Source of the DNA: Candidatus Poseidoniaceae archaeon
GTDB lineage: Archaea; Thermoplasmatota; Poseidoniia; Poseidoniales; Poseidoniaceae
Direction of reading: 5' to 3'
Length of the DNA stretch: 9,969 nt
NCBI GenBank assembly: GCA_022425585.1
Contig: JAKMFF010000217.1
Location: 1 to 9,969, forward strand
Part shown: in pieces, positions 1 to 7,500 of the stretch
How the letters are laid out: each line of letters begins with the position of its first letter
Numbering within the stretch: the stretch's first letter is position 1
The notes under the pieces: model-generated
The model's input: the letters and a program-made list of their open reading frames with translations, nothing else
Told to the model about the DNA's origin: nothing
The model's database searches: none
Position numbers and translations under genes: made by a program

Positions 1-543
<543 letters not shown>

Positions 544-607
544 GGCCGTCCCAATTTTTCCCCCCTTCTAATAGTTGCCCCGTCCTGCAAGGCATAGGGC
601 TTAGTTT

Positions 608-1057
608 TCAGTTGAATGGACATACCGTGTTGAAGCGGTTAAGCCGTTCAATACGCCTAGTTCCGTTTGCATCAACATCAGCCATTTGACGTATTGCTTC
701 CTCAATCATACCATGTTGGTCTGGTTGAAGTCCGATTAGATTTCTCAATACTTCAAGCATTGACCATTCATCTTCGGTGATTACTTCATCATCAAGAGCG
801 GCGATCAATGCACTTTGATATGTTGTTACATCACCCAAGTGGTGCCCAGAATAATCTTCTTCTAACTCATCAAATGGATTTTTTTCGTCGCCTCGTACTA
901 TTGCTAAGCACTCAGCTGTACTACCTGGAGATACGCCAAGAGCATTGGCTAGTACATGTAGAATACTAGCCTCATCATCTGTAACAATTTTATCATCCAT
1001 TGCAATATCTAAAGTTCTCAAGTAAAGATATAGACCCCGGCTTGGTATTACGCTCAT
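608..1057 (-). CDS. Acidic protein with two tandem TerB/EF-hand-like helical units, function unknown
   Basis: This is a 149-residue acidic protein with no signal peptide or membrane segment, so it is probably cytoplasmic. I do not recognise a specific family. It contains an internal duplication. Residues about 13-54 (core MDDKIVTDDEASILHVLANA, 20-39) and about 82-123 (core LDDEVITEDEWSMLEVLRNL, 88-107) share the pattern (M/L)DD-x-(I/V)-(V/I)-T-(D/E)DE, then L-x-VL-x-N, a Gly, and a Pro two or three residues later. The acidic loop followed by a helix recalls TerB-like domains and degenerate EF-hands, so metal binding is possible but unproven. The linker (56-70) is very acidic. The start at 1057 has GAAGAG just upstream and a TATA-like box at the right distance. 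The gene precedes gdhA on the same strand by 88 bases, so co-transcription is possible. Confidence 0.8.
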   Translation of the reverse strand: MSVIPSRGLYLYLRTLDIAMDDKIVTDDEASILHVLANALGVSPGSTAECLAIVRGDEKNPFDELEEDYSGHHLGDVTTYQSALIAALDDEVITEDEWSMLEVLRNLIGLQPDQHGMIEEAIRQMADVDANGTRRIERLNRFNTVCPFN

Positions 1058-1080
1058 AACTCTTCTAGACTACCAAAGTA

Positions 1081-1090
1081 TATCATTATA
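1081..1090 (-). promoter_or_regulatory. TATA-like box for the 149-residue protein gene
   Basis: Read on the minus strand this is TATAATGATA, centred about 29 bases before the start codon at 1057. At the usual archaeal TATA-to-start distance of roughly 25 bases, transcription would begin almost at the ATG, giving a leaderless or nearly leaderless mRNA. It is assigned by position and sequence only. Confidence 0.4.
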
Positions 1091-1145
1091 CCAGTCAAAT
1101 GTTCTTCATCCTTGATAGTAAACGAGTCACAGAAGCCCACAAACC

Positions 1146-1157
1146 ATATTTATATAT
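1146..1157. promoter_or_regulatory. Second AT-rich TATA-like element in the divergent region
   Basis: ATATTTATATAT lies about midway in the 193-base gap between the divergent genes. It matches the archaeal TATA consensus on either strand, so it could serve a longer transcript of either neighbour: about 90 bases upstream of the minus-strand gene or about 95 upstream of the regulator gene. Both genes also have a closer TATA candidate, so this one may be secondary. Confidence 0.35.
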
Positions 1158-1182
1158 CCCAAATCATAGCGTATTACATTGT

Positions 1183-1197
1183 GTGACGATTTGTCAC
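1183..1197. promoter_or_regulatory. Inverted repeat GTGAC-N5-GTCAC, candidate operator
   Basis: GTGAC (1183-1187) and GTCAC (1193-1197) form a perfect 5+5 inverted repeat with a 5-base spacer. It begins 28 bases and ends 14 bases upstream of the TATA box of the RHH regulator gene. A further GTCAC half-site lies at 1126-1130. RHH proteins commonly bind short inverted or direct repeats at their own promoters, so autoregulation is the natural inference. Nothing here proves binding. Confidence 0.4.
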
Positions 1198-1210
1198 CAA
1201 ATGAGATACG

Positions 1211-1218
1211 TTTATATG
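1211..1218 (+). promoter_or_regulatory. TATA box of the RHH regulator gene
   Basis: TTTATATG is centred about 36 bases before the ATG at 1251. Transcription would be expected to start near 1238-1242, leaving a very short leader that would just include or abut the GAGGA (1240-1244) ribosome-binding site, six bases before the start codon. This is among the best promoter matches in the window. Confidence 0.55.
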
Positions 1219-1250
1219 CTCTCTAAACTACCGTGGGTTGAGGAAGACAC

Positions 1251-1622
1251 ATGGTAGCACCGAGTTCACACATTTCTCTTCGTATCAATGAAGAGGATTT
1301 GATGCTGCTTGATGCCAAGGTTGGACAACATGGAGCAAGGAACCGATCTGATGTTGTTAGATTAGCAATTCAAGACTATCTTAGAGGCCAACCTAGGTTA
1401 CCTGAGATGGATACTATCAAAATTCCACTAGGCAGAAGAGATAAAATGCACCTTGAGATGCTCTACGAACTTGAAGGCACCAGTAAAGAACAAGCTGCTC
1501 TAGAAGGACTCAAATTATACATTACAAACTCGATAAAAAGAGATGAAGATACAATACAACTCGAAGATGCTCTTGAGAAATCAAGAGCCTTGACTTTGAA
1601 AAGCAAAGAATACCAAGAATAA
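1251..1622 (+). CDS. Ribbon-helix-helix (CopG/Arc-type) transcriptional regulator, apparently with two RHH units
   Basis: This 123-residue protein is a predicted DNA-binding regulator. Residues 7-44 form a clear RHH domain: a short beta strand (HISLRINEEDLMLLDAKV, 7-24), a turn with GARNRSD (28-34), and a second helix VVRLAIQDYL (35-44). Residues 55-92 show the same pattern again (TIKIPLGRRDKMHLEMLYEL, 55-74, then GTSKEQAALEGLKLYI, 76-91): alternating strand residues, an amphipathic helix, a Gly-Thr-Ser turn, and a second helix. RHH proteins normally dimerise to make one DNA-binding sheet, so a single chain with two units could form its own pseudo-dimer. The C-terminal tail (93-123) is charged and probably helical. 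The ATG at 1251 is supported by GAGGA six bases upstream and a TATA box. A short inverted repeat upstream may be its operator. The targets are unknown. Confidence 0.88.
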   Translation: MVAPSSHISLRINEEDLMLLDAKVGQHGARNRSDVVRLAIQDYLRGQPRLPEMDTIKIPLGRRDKMHLEMLYELEGTSKEQAALEGLKLYITNSIKRDEDTIQLEDALEKSRALTLKSKEYQE

Positions 1623-1648
1623 GGTGAGAGTGCAGAGGGGATGGGAAT

Positions 1649-1852
1649 ATGAAGCAAAACGAAAATAATAATCGTGATGCTACCCTCAAGGGTGATGAAA
1701 TTAGATCCGGTTTCACCACCATCAACAACTTGCGGATGCGTGCCCGTCTTGCACGTAACGGAACATTGGGAGATGCCACTGGCAACAGTGACAACTCCTT
1801 TACCCCCCCTGGAGGCGGTTGGGGGGACTCAAATTCCACCCCAGCTAGCTGA
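1649..1852 (+). CDS. Doubtful small ORF, 67 codons, overlapping hairpin-rich DNA
   Basis: The ORF begins 26 bases after the regulator stop codon with a reasonable SD-like GAGGGG (1635-1640), eight bases before the ATG, so translation after the regulator gene is possible. The predicted product is basic and Asn/Arg-rich at first (NENNNRD, 4-10; NLRMRARLARNG, 27-38) and Gly/Pro/Ser-rich at the end (FTPPGGGWGDSNSTPAS, 51-67). It has no membrane segment or known motif. Against it being real, most of its length coincides with a run of strong hairpins, its last codons lie inside one, and its base composition differs sharply from neighbouring genes. An RHH antitoxin paired with a small partner is one possible reading, but nothing in the sequence identifies a toxin. 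I regard a structured RNA as at least as likely. Confidence 0.3.
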   Translation: MKQNENNNRDATLKGDEIRSGFTTINNLRMRARLARNGTLGDATGNSDNSFTPPGGGWGDSNSTPAS

Positions 1853-1896
1853 GTTGGTGGTTTCCACGTGCCCAGACCCCCCACTTTTCTGGGCAC
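1691..1896 (+). ncRNA. Hairpin-rich segment, candidate structured RNA
   Basis: Six hairpins follow one another almost without gaps. (1) 1691-1700 pairs with 1711-1720, nine pairs plus one A-C mismatch. (2) 1737-1743 pairs with 1751-1757, seven pairs including one G-U. (3) CACTG-GCAA-CAGTG at 1777-1790 is a stem capped by a GNRA tetraloop. (4) C-run 1803-1809 pairs with G-run 1821-1826. (5) CCACC 1836-1840 pairs with GGTGG 1856-1860, with an inner CAG/CTG stem. (6) 1868-1876 pairs perfectly over nine bases with 1888-1896. The six-C loop of hairpin 6 (1877-1882) could also pair with the G-run of hairpin 4, as a pseudoknot or an alternative fold. The stretch 1801-1860 has 38 G/C in 60, against about 35% in the helicase gene. 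The plus strand is preferred because of the GNRA loop. It matches no RNA family I know; RNase P and SRP RNA signatures are absent. Confidence 0.45.
1868..1896 (+). terminator. Strong 9-bp stem-loop at the end of the regulator transcript region
   Basis: GTGCCCAGA (1868-1876) and TCTGGGCAC (1888-1896) form a perfect nine-pair stem around an 11-base loop beginning with six C residues. It stands between the regulator unit and the helicase promoter, so it could mark or stabilise a 3' end. It lacks a following T-run, so it is not a classical intrinsic terminator, and archaeal termination normally relies on T-tracts. It may simply be the last helix of the structured RNA described at 1691-1896. Confidence 0.35.
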
Positions 1897-1932
1897 AATT
1901 ACTCAAGATTAGTGCAGCCGCGAGGCGAATCC

Positions 1933-1940
1933 TTTAGAAT
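1933..1940 (+). promoter_or_regulatory. TATA-like box of the helicase gene
   Basis: TTTAGAAT is centred about 26 bases before the helicase ATG at 1962. This is the spacing expected for leaderless transcription in archaea, and no SD sequence precedes the start codon, which agrees. The match to the consensus is only moderate. Confidence 0.35.
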
Positions 1941-1961
1941 CGTCGACATTGGCTGTTAATT

Positions 1962-4004
1962 ATGGCGGGAGATTCTATCACAGATGATAGGGGGGAATTC
2001 CCGTTTTTAGCTCATAGTGAACCGCGGCCAGGGCAAATAGATATGATTCGAGAATGCCGTGAATCATTAAAGAAAAATGGCCACCATTTAGCGGCTGCCC
2101 CAACAGGAATTGGCAAGACTGCTGCTGCTATTGCTGCTGCATTGGAAGTTGCCCTTGAATCAACTGAAAAACCCCATATATTATTTCTCACGGGTCGACA
2201 ATCACAACATAAAATTGTCATTGATACTGTTAGAAAAATAAATTCAATGATTGAAGGAGTAAAACGTCCAATCAAGGTTGTTGATATTATTGGCCGGGAA
2301 TCAATGTGCGAGGTTGTTGATGTACAATCTGGAAGGTGTTTGTGTGAACAAGGCTCTAGCGAATCTGCTAGAGGAAGACTCAAAGATGATGTGAGAAAAT
2401 TTATTTTGGAATATCCTCGCCATGTTGAAGAAATAGTTGACAAGTCGAAAACATGGGGTGTTTGTGCGTGGCAAACATGTCGTTCTGCAGTTAAAGACAG
2501 TGATATCCTAGTTTGTGATTATAATCATATCTTCGCTGAACAAGTTAGAGAAAGTTCACTACCTTCGATGGGAGTTAATTTGAAAAATTGTATTTTAATC
2601 GTTGATGAGGCACACAATTTACCTGATAGAATAAGAATGAGCATGGAGCGTGTAATTACCCCAATAATTATTCGAAATGCAGCCATGGAATTAGAAGAAT
2701 ATATGGGCACTTTGGAAAACTCTGCCATGAAGAATTCATCAAGTAACACAATGCAATCTCTTGAAGAAGTACAATGGGCTTTTGAAGTTATTAAGTTACT
2801 TCGATTAAAATTAGGAGATTATTTCAGAACCCTTCACTCACAGGTTTCAGATGATGATGAAATAATCGTTAGTGTTCAAGAATTTACCGAAAAGATTCAT
2901 CAAGCGTGTGATGAGTTTGAAGGCTTAGTAGGACAGATGAAACTTGATCAAAATATAGCAATTCAGCCACTCATCCAAAGGTCGCAAAGATTGTTTAGAC
3001 TTTCTGAAATATTAGCAAAAGTGGTAATTGACACTGAATCTGAGGAAGAAGCATCCGAACCTGACTCACATAGAATCTCATACATCTTTGAGGCAATAGA
3101 AAAATTTGGCAAAACTTCTGCCTTTTGCATGGTTTTTTCCCCGAAAGGCAAGGAAGGTAAAATTACCACTCATTTGCTAGACCCCGGTGTATTATCTGGA
3201 GAAATATTTGCCATGTGTAGTGGGTCAATACTAATGTCAGGCACCCTTTACCCACCAGAAATGTATGCCGATATATTGTCTCTTCCCAAACGACTTACAA
3301 CAAAGACATCATACAAATCCCCATTTGCCGGAGAAAGAAGACCTGTACTAATCGCCAAAGATGTCACAACTAGATACAATGAACGCTCTGAAGTGATGTG
3401 GAACCGAATGCGTTCACACATACAAGCCCTAATCGATGGCAGTGAAGGACATATTGCTGTGTTTTGTCCATCATACCGATTGATGGAGGAAATTATTGGA
3501 GACGTATATTTCAAAGGCGTCAAGAAAAGAGTTGAATCAAGAGATTGGTCAAAGGATGATATTGATAAAATAGTTGCTGAATTAAAAACCGAAAGAAGCT
3601 CTGGCAACCGTATACTATTATGCGGAGTGTTCGGTGCTAGATTATCTGAAGGGATTGACTATAATGATGGTGTTTTAGGTTCAGTAGTTTGTATAGGAAT
3701 CCCCAATCCACCACCGTCGGTTTTATCAAATTCATTAAAACAATATGTTGCAGATAAATTTGGAAAAGAAAATTCATGGAGGTATACCGTCACACAGCCA
3801 GCCATAAATTCAATTCTACAAGCGATGGGCCGTCCGATTAGATCTGTTGAAGATAGAGCACTAATACTGCTGTTAGACAAACGTAATGGCGATAGGACTT
3901 ACACAAATTGTTACCCAAAATCAATGAAGATGAACGCAACCAATGACCCCAAAACTACCAATGCCTTTGCTAGGCGATTTTTCCGAAGAGTAAAACGTAA
4001 CTAA
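1962..4004 (+). CDS. xpd: XPD/Rad3-family superfamily 2 DNA helicase with iron-sulphur domain
   Basis: This 680-residue protein is an ATP-dependent 5'-3' DNA helicase of the XPD/Rad3/DinG group, linked in archaea to nucleotide excision repair and genome maintenance. The motifs are complete and in order: Walker A APTGIGKT (46-53), motif Ia around LFLTGRQSQ (74-82), DEAH box VDEAHNL (214-220), motif III SILMSGTLYPPEMY (422-435), motif IV HIAVFCPSYR (497-506), motif V GVFGARLSEGIDYNDG (555-570) and motif VI QAMGRPIR (620-627). Between Ia and II lie Cys116, Cys126, Cys128 and Cys168, at positions expected for the 4Fe-4S ligands (GRESMC, GRCLC, WGVCAW). The roughly 200 residues between motifs II and III fit the Arch domain plus part of helicase domain 1. 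The length is normal to slightly long for archaeal XPD. A DinG-like helicase is the main alternative. No SD precedes the ATG, but a TATA-like box lies 26 bases upstream. Confidence 0.93.
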   Translation: MAGDSITDDRGEFPFLAHSEPRPGQIDMIRECRESLKKNGHHLAAAPTGIGKTAAAIAAALEVALESTEKPHILFLTGRQSQHKIVIDTVRKINSMIEGVKRPIKVVDIIGRESMCEVVDVQSGRCLCEQGSSESARGRLKDDVRKFILEYPRHVEEIVDKSKTWGVCAWQTCRSAVKDSDILVCDYNHIFAEQVRESSLPSMGVNLKNCILIVDEAHNLPDRIRMSMERVITPIIIRNAAMELEEYMGTLENSAMKNSSSNTMQSLEEVQWAFEVIKLLRLKLGDYFRTLHSQVSDDDEIIVSVQEFTEKIHQACDEFEGLVGQMKLDQNIAIQPLIQRSQRLFRLSEILAKVVIDTESEEEASEPDSHRISYIFEAIEKFGKTSAFCMVFSPKGKEGKITTHLLDPGVLSGEIFAMCSGSILMSGTLYPPEMYADILSLPKRLTTKTSYKSPFAGERRPVLIAKDVTTRYNERSEVMWNRMRSHIQALIDGSEGHIAVFCPSYRLMEEIIGDVYFKGVKKRVESRDWSKDDIDKIVAELKTERSSGNRILLCGVFGARLSEGIDYNDGVLGSVVCIGIPNPPPSVLSNSLKQYVADKFGKENSWRYTVTQPAINSILQAMGRPIRSVEDRALILLLDKRNGDRTYTNCYPKSMKMNATNDPKTTNAFARRFFRRVKRN

Positions 4005-4057
4005 TCACGTCCTGTAAAATAACAAGGTTCATTGATGTTTGATAACTAGGCCCCTCC

Positions 4058-4534
4058 ATGACAACATGGCAACGCGTTGATATCTCTGATGAGAAAGTTG
4101 ACTTCATTGAAGATAATCAACAACCCGGTTCCGAAGGATTATCCTCTACACCTGAACTACTGCACGGAGATTTTAATTCAAATGCTCATCATTTAGCAGA
4201 TGTGCAAAGTCAACATAAACAAGTTTTAGTTACTGCAGGTATGATTCCTGAGGAACATATTGCTAATGTCGAGCCATCACTAAAATTAGAATGGATGGTA
4301 AATGAACTCAATGGCAGAATGAACCCTGACGGATTAACAATACCATTGCTAGGTGTCGAACAAGGTCAAGTAGAGTTATATTCGCGTCAAATAGATAATA
4401 GCATTGTCCTCAAATTAAAAATCACTGAAGATGACGGAGACACTCTCGAAAGAGAATTAACAGCACCAGAAGGCGTCACTATCGACAATTTAACAGCAAG
4501 CTTGGTCAATAACCGGCTAAACCTTCGCTGGTAA
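4058..4534 (+). CDS. Hypothetical protein with C-terminal Hsp20/CS-like segment
   Basis: This 158-residue acidic protein has no signal peptide or membrane segment, so it is likely cytoplasmic. The first 100 residues are not recognised: 11-40 look disordered, and 62-88 contain a helical stretch ending in SLKLEWMVNELNGRM. The C-terminal part (about 102-158) reads as successive beta strands, ending in RELTAPEGVTIDNLTASLVN (132-151) and NRLNLRW (152-158). This resembles the last strands of alpha-crystallin/Hsp20 and of the ArsA-associated Hsp20-like domain, where a hydrophobic-Pro-x-x-V segment precedes a final A-x-x-x-x-G/N-x-L strand. The protein stops at that last strand and lacks the C-terminal I-x-I tail of true small heat shock proteins. 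It follows the helicase gene by 53 bases on the same strand. No SD is visible; GTAAAATAAC at 4014-4023 is a weak TATA candidate. The chaperone-like fold is inference; the coding call is secure. Confidence 0.8.
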   Translation: MTTWQRVDISDEKVDFIEDNQQPGSEGLSSTPELLHGDFNSNAHHLADVQSQHKQVLVTAGMIPEEHIANVEPSLKLEWMVNELNGRMNPDGLTIPLLGVEQGQVELYSRQIDNSIVLKLKITEDDGDTLERELTAPEGVTIDNLTASLVNNRLNLRW

Positions 4535-4537
4535 GAC

Positions 4538-7500
4538 TCAACGATTTGGTATCGCAGCAAGCGAAGAGATCTCTTGAACCATTCTCTCAAGTGCCATTTG
4601 TGCTGCTTGTTGATGCTGAGCACCCATTTCTTCTCTGCTATATCTTGCCATCTCAAACATATTGTCAAGGGCGGTTAGAGCATCATCAGAAATCTGTGGC
4701 ATGGCTTGCCTTATGGCAACTTCAAACTCACGAACGGTCTCGAAATCTCTTCGCAAGAAACCATTCTGCTGTAATACAGAACACATATTTTGATAGCACG
4801 TGAAGATGGTTTCTCTAATTGAGTCACCGGCTGCAAGTAACTCTGCTGTATAAGCAAATACTTCGGCTGCCTCTTGTAATAACTCATTCTTATTCTTCAT
4901 ACGGTAGGTAACAATTCCAGCCGCAACCAAAGCAATTACTAGCAGAATTACTACATATGCCCAAGTAGGCACTGTTGACTCTTCCTCATCAAATTTGTAT
5001 TTAGGACTAAATTCATTCGAAGTTCTGAGCGACTCAAATTTCTGCTTGCTATTATCTGAAATAATTGGATCATTGATTTGTGCATCAATAGTTACATAGC
5101 CCCAACTTTCGAAATCACCAAATGGATTTCCGTTAGAAATAAATTCAAATTCTGCCAAACCAGACGGATCAGTTACTATAGTAAGCGGATTGGTCAACTG
5201 CCCATTAGATTCATTCTTTAACGTGTAAGTAACTGATATTCCAGGAACACCTAATCCTGTATCATTTGCTAGTATTGTAATACCGCCTGTGACTTCATTA
5301 TTGCCACTCTCTTCGATTTGAGCAATGTCCCATTGATAATCTACATTTAACTTGATGAATATCGCACGGTTAACCGAAACACCATTTAGGTACAAGGAAC
5401 TATTTTCAAGAACATCGAGATAGATAAACTCAGAACCTACTCCATACCAAGATGGAGCAATCGTGTCAATGGTGAAATTACCATTGAACCAATTAAGATT
5501 AACTAAACTACTTGGTATGCATTTTGCGCCTTCTCGTTGGGTCGCACATTCCGTACCATTACCAACATTAATTGTCAAATCCTCAAATATTTCTCCAGTA
5601 CCACCTATTTCTGAAATCGAACCAGTTATGGTTATTGGACCAAAGGTTCCATCTGATCTAACTGCAACATTAGTTGAACTTGCATCAATGGAGACTTGTA
5701 AATTAGCCCAAACAAATGCAGCCAATTCTTGATTTGTTCCAATGTGCGAATATGTCCCGGCAAATACTACATCGAACTGATGTTGACCTCTCGCCAAGTC
5801 TTGACTTGCCAATATAACAACTTCCCATTCACCGTTTAATCCCGTCTTTGTAGTTGCAACTAATTCTCCATCAAGGTAAATTTCCAAATCTTCATCCTCA
5901 AGTCCTTCATTCGTTAGTGAGTCAATATCAAACAGTCGACCTGAAATCTCCCAAATGTCCCCTCTTGTAACTTGTGAGTTACCGTCAAAAGATGCAGTGA
6001 TGTCTGCTCTGTGAGCTAAGAAGAAAGTTGTATTAGTGCTATTTGCTCGATAGTAACCTTGACTTCCAGAATATGCCGTTAGCGTATGATTTCCAAAGTC
6101 GAATAAGTCTGTTACCAACCAATTGTAGGTGAAATCACCATTTCCGTCAGTGACAATAGCAGCGATGGTAATTCCTTCAATGATTAATTCAACTTGGTGA
6201 TTTGCGATTGGAGATAATTGATTGTCTGCAACACTTCCTATTATGGTCACATTCTGCCCTACTGCCACTGTTTCTGGCAGTGACACATCTAGTACAATGT
6301 GGCTGAATATATTCCATGTGCCATTGGCATCACTTGGAAGATAAAATGTGCTACCAACAAATCTTATTTCAAGAATTACCGGGCCAAGTTCCGCGTCTGC
6401 TGGCACAGGGTAAATCGCAGTGAATAATCCTGAAGAATCGGTTGTAACGTTAGTCATAAACTCACCATCAAGCCAAACTTCCACAGTTAATTCATTGAGT
6501 GGATTATCTACTATGTCAAGCAATAACCCTTCAATTATCATAACCTCTTCACGATTTACATCGCCACCTTGAGTTATCAGGGATATTTTTGTCGGGACAC
6601 TAACATTGAACGGTACAGTTGTAGAACTTGGAAGATAATATTCAGGGTTTGATGGTTCACCAACACCGATTGGGTCTACCCAATCCCTACCACCGAAGAA
6701 TTCAACAGTAATTGTGTGCGAGCCTGCAGTTATGTCGTCTGGTAACATATATCCTAAGCTAAACCCACCAGTTGAGAAATTAGTCTCTATACTAGCAACC
6801 GATTCATCATCAATCATCAAGTGGACTACAGAAGAAGATGGATTTCCTTGGATTGCTAATTGTTGACCTAAATCATCCAATAAGGTCCCGTTCACGATCA
6901 TATAGTCGCCTGCTACTAAACTATCTGGATAATCAGTGATGGTTATTTCTGTGCTTGCTAGTACTACAAAGGTCGAGTTAGACTCAGACCCTAATAACCC
7001 CGTAGTACCTGGAGTTCCAGTGAAAACAGCATTAACGAATTTGTCTCCTACAGTCATGTTTGCTGGAATTGGTAAAGTACCAAATCCAGTGCCATTTTCT
7101 GCAGTAGTTAAGATAGTCGTAATTTGTGTACCAGTAAGCGTTATGGTAATTAATTGGCCTTCAACTGGCAATCCAGTATTGTCGATTAACAGTACTTCAA
7201 TTTCTATATCATTACCTCTCTCAACTCGATCATTAAGAGTAGGTTGTCCTTGTATGTCTAAAGCTGGTTCAATGAATCTTATTTCAGTGAAACCTCGCGT
7301 GTCAAATTGTGTTGTTGAGTTAGAGCCGAGATAGAAGTTTACTGCTGGTATGTAAGCTGCCTCAATGGTGTTGTTACCTGCAGCAAAGTTAGGTGAAAGT
7401 AGTATCGAAGCGTTCCAATATCCTCCAGTTGTGACAAATCCACCTGCAACAGTGAAACCAATTGATTCGCCGTTAATGTCAAACAATATGTTTGCTGGTA

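Noticed and set aside
1691..1852. Box C/D guide RNA (GTGATGA at 1692-1698, CTGA at 1849-1852)
   Set aside because: The boxes are about 150 bases apart, far more than in archaeal C/D RNAs, and no internal D'/C' pair was found.
1811..1921. tRNA-like segment on the minus strand (T-arm-like GGTGGAATTTGAGTCCCC and near-complementary ends 1815-1821 and 1915-1921)
   Set aside because: The T-loop lacks the TTC signature, its stem does not pair, there is no D-arm, and the acceptor pairing has a mismatch.
1674..1937. 87-codon plus-strand ORF in another frame of the hairpin region
   Set aside because: It has no ribosome site, low-complexity Pro/Leu/Thr content and overlaps the better-placed 67-codon ORF and all the hairpins; it is most likely a chance open frame in GC-richer DNA.
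1640..1961. RNase P RNA or SRP RNA
   Set aside because: None of the conserved core sequences of either RNA is present.
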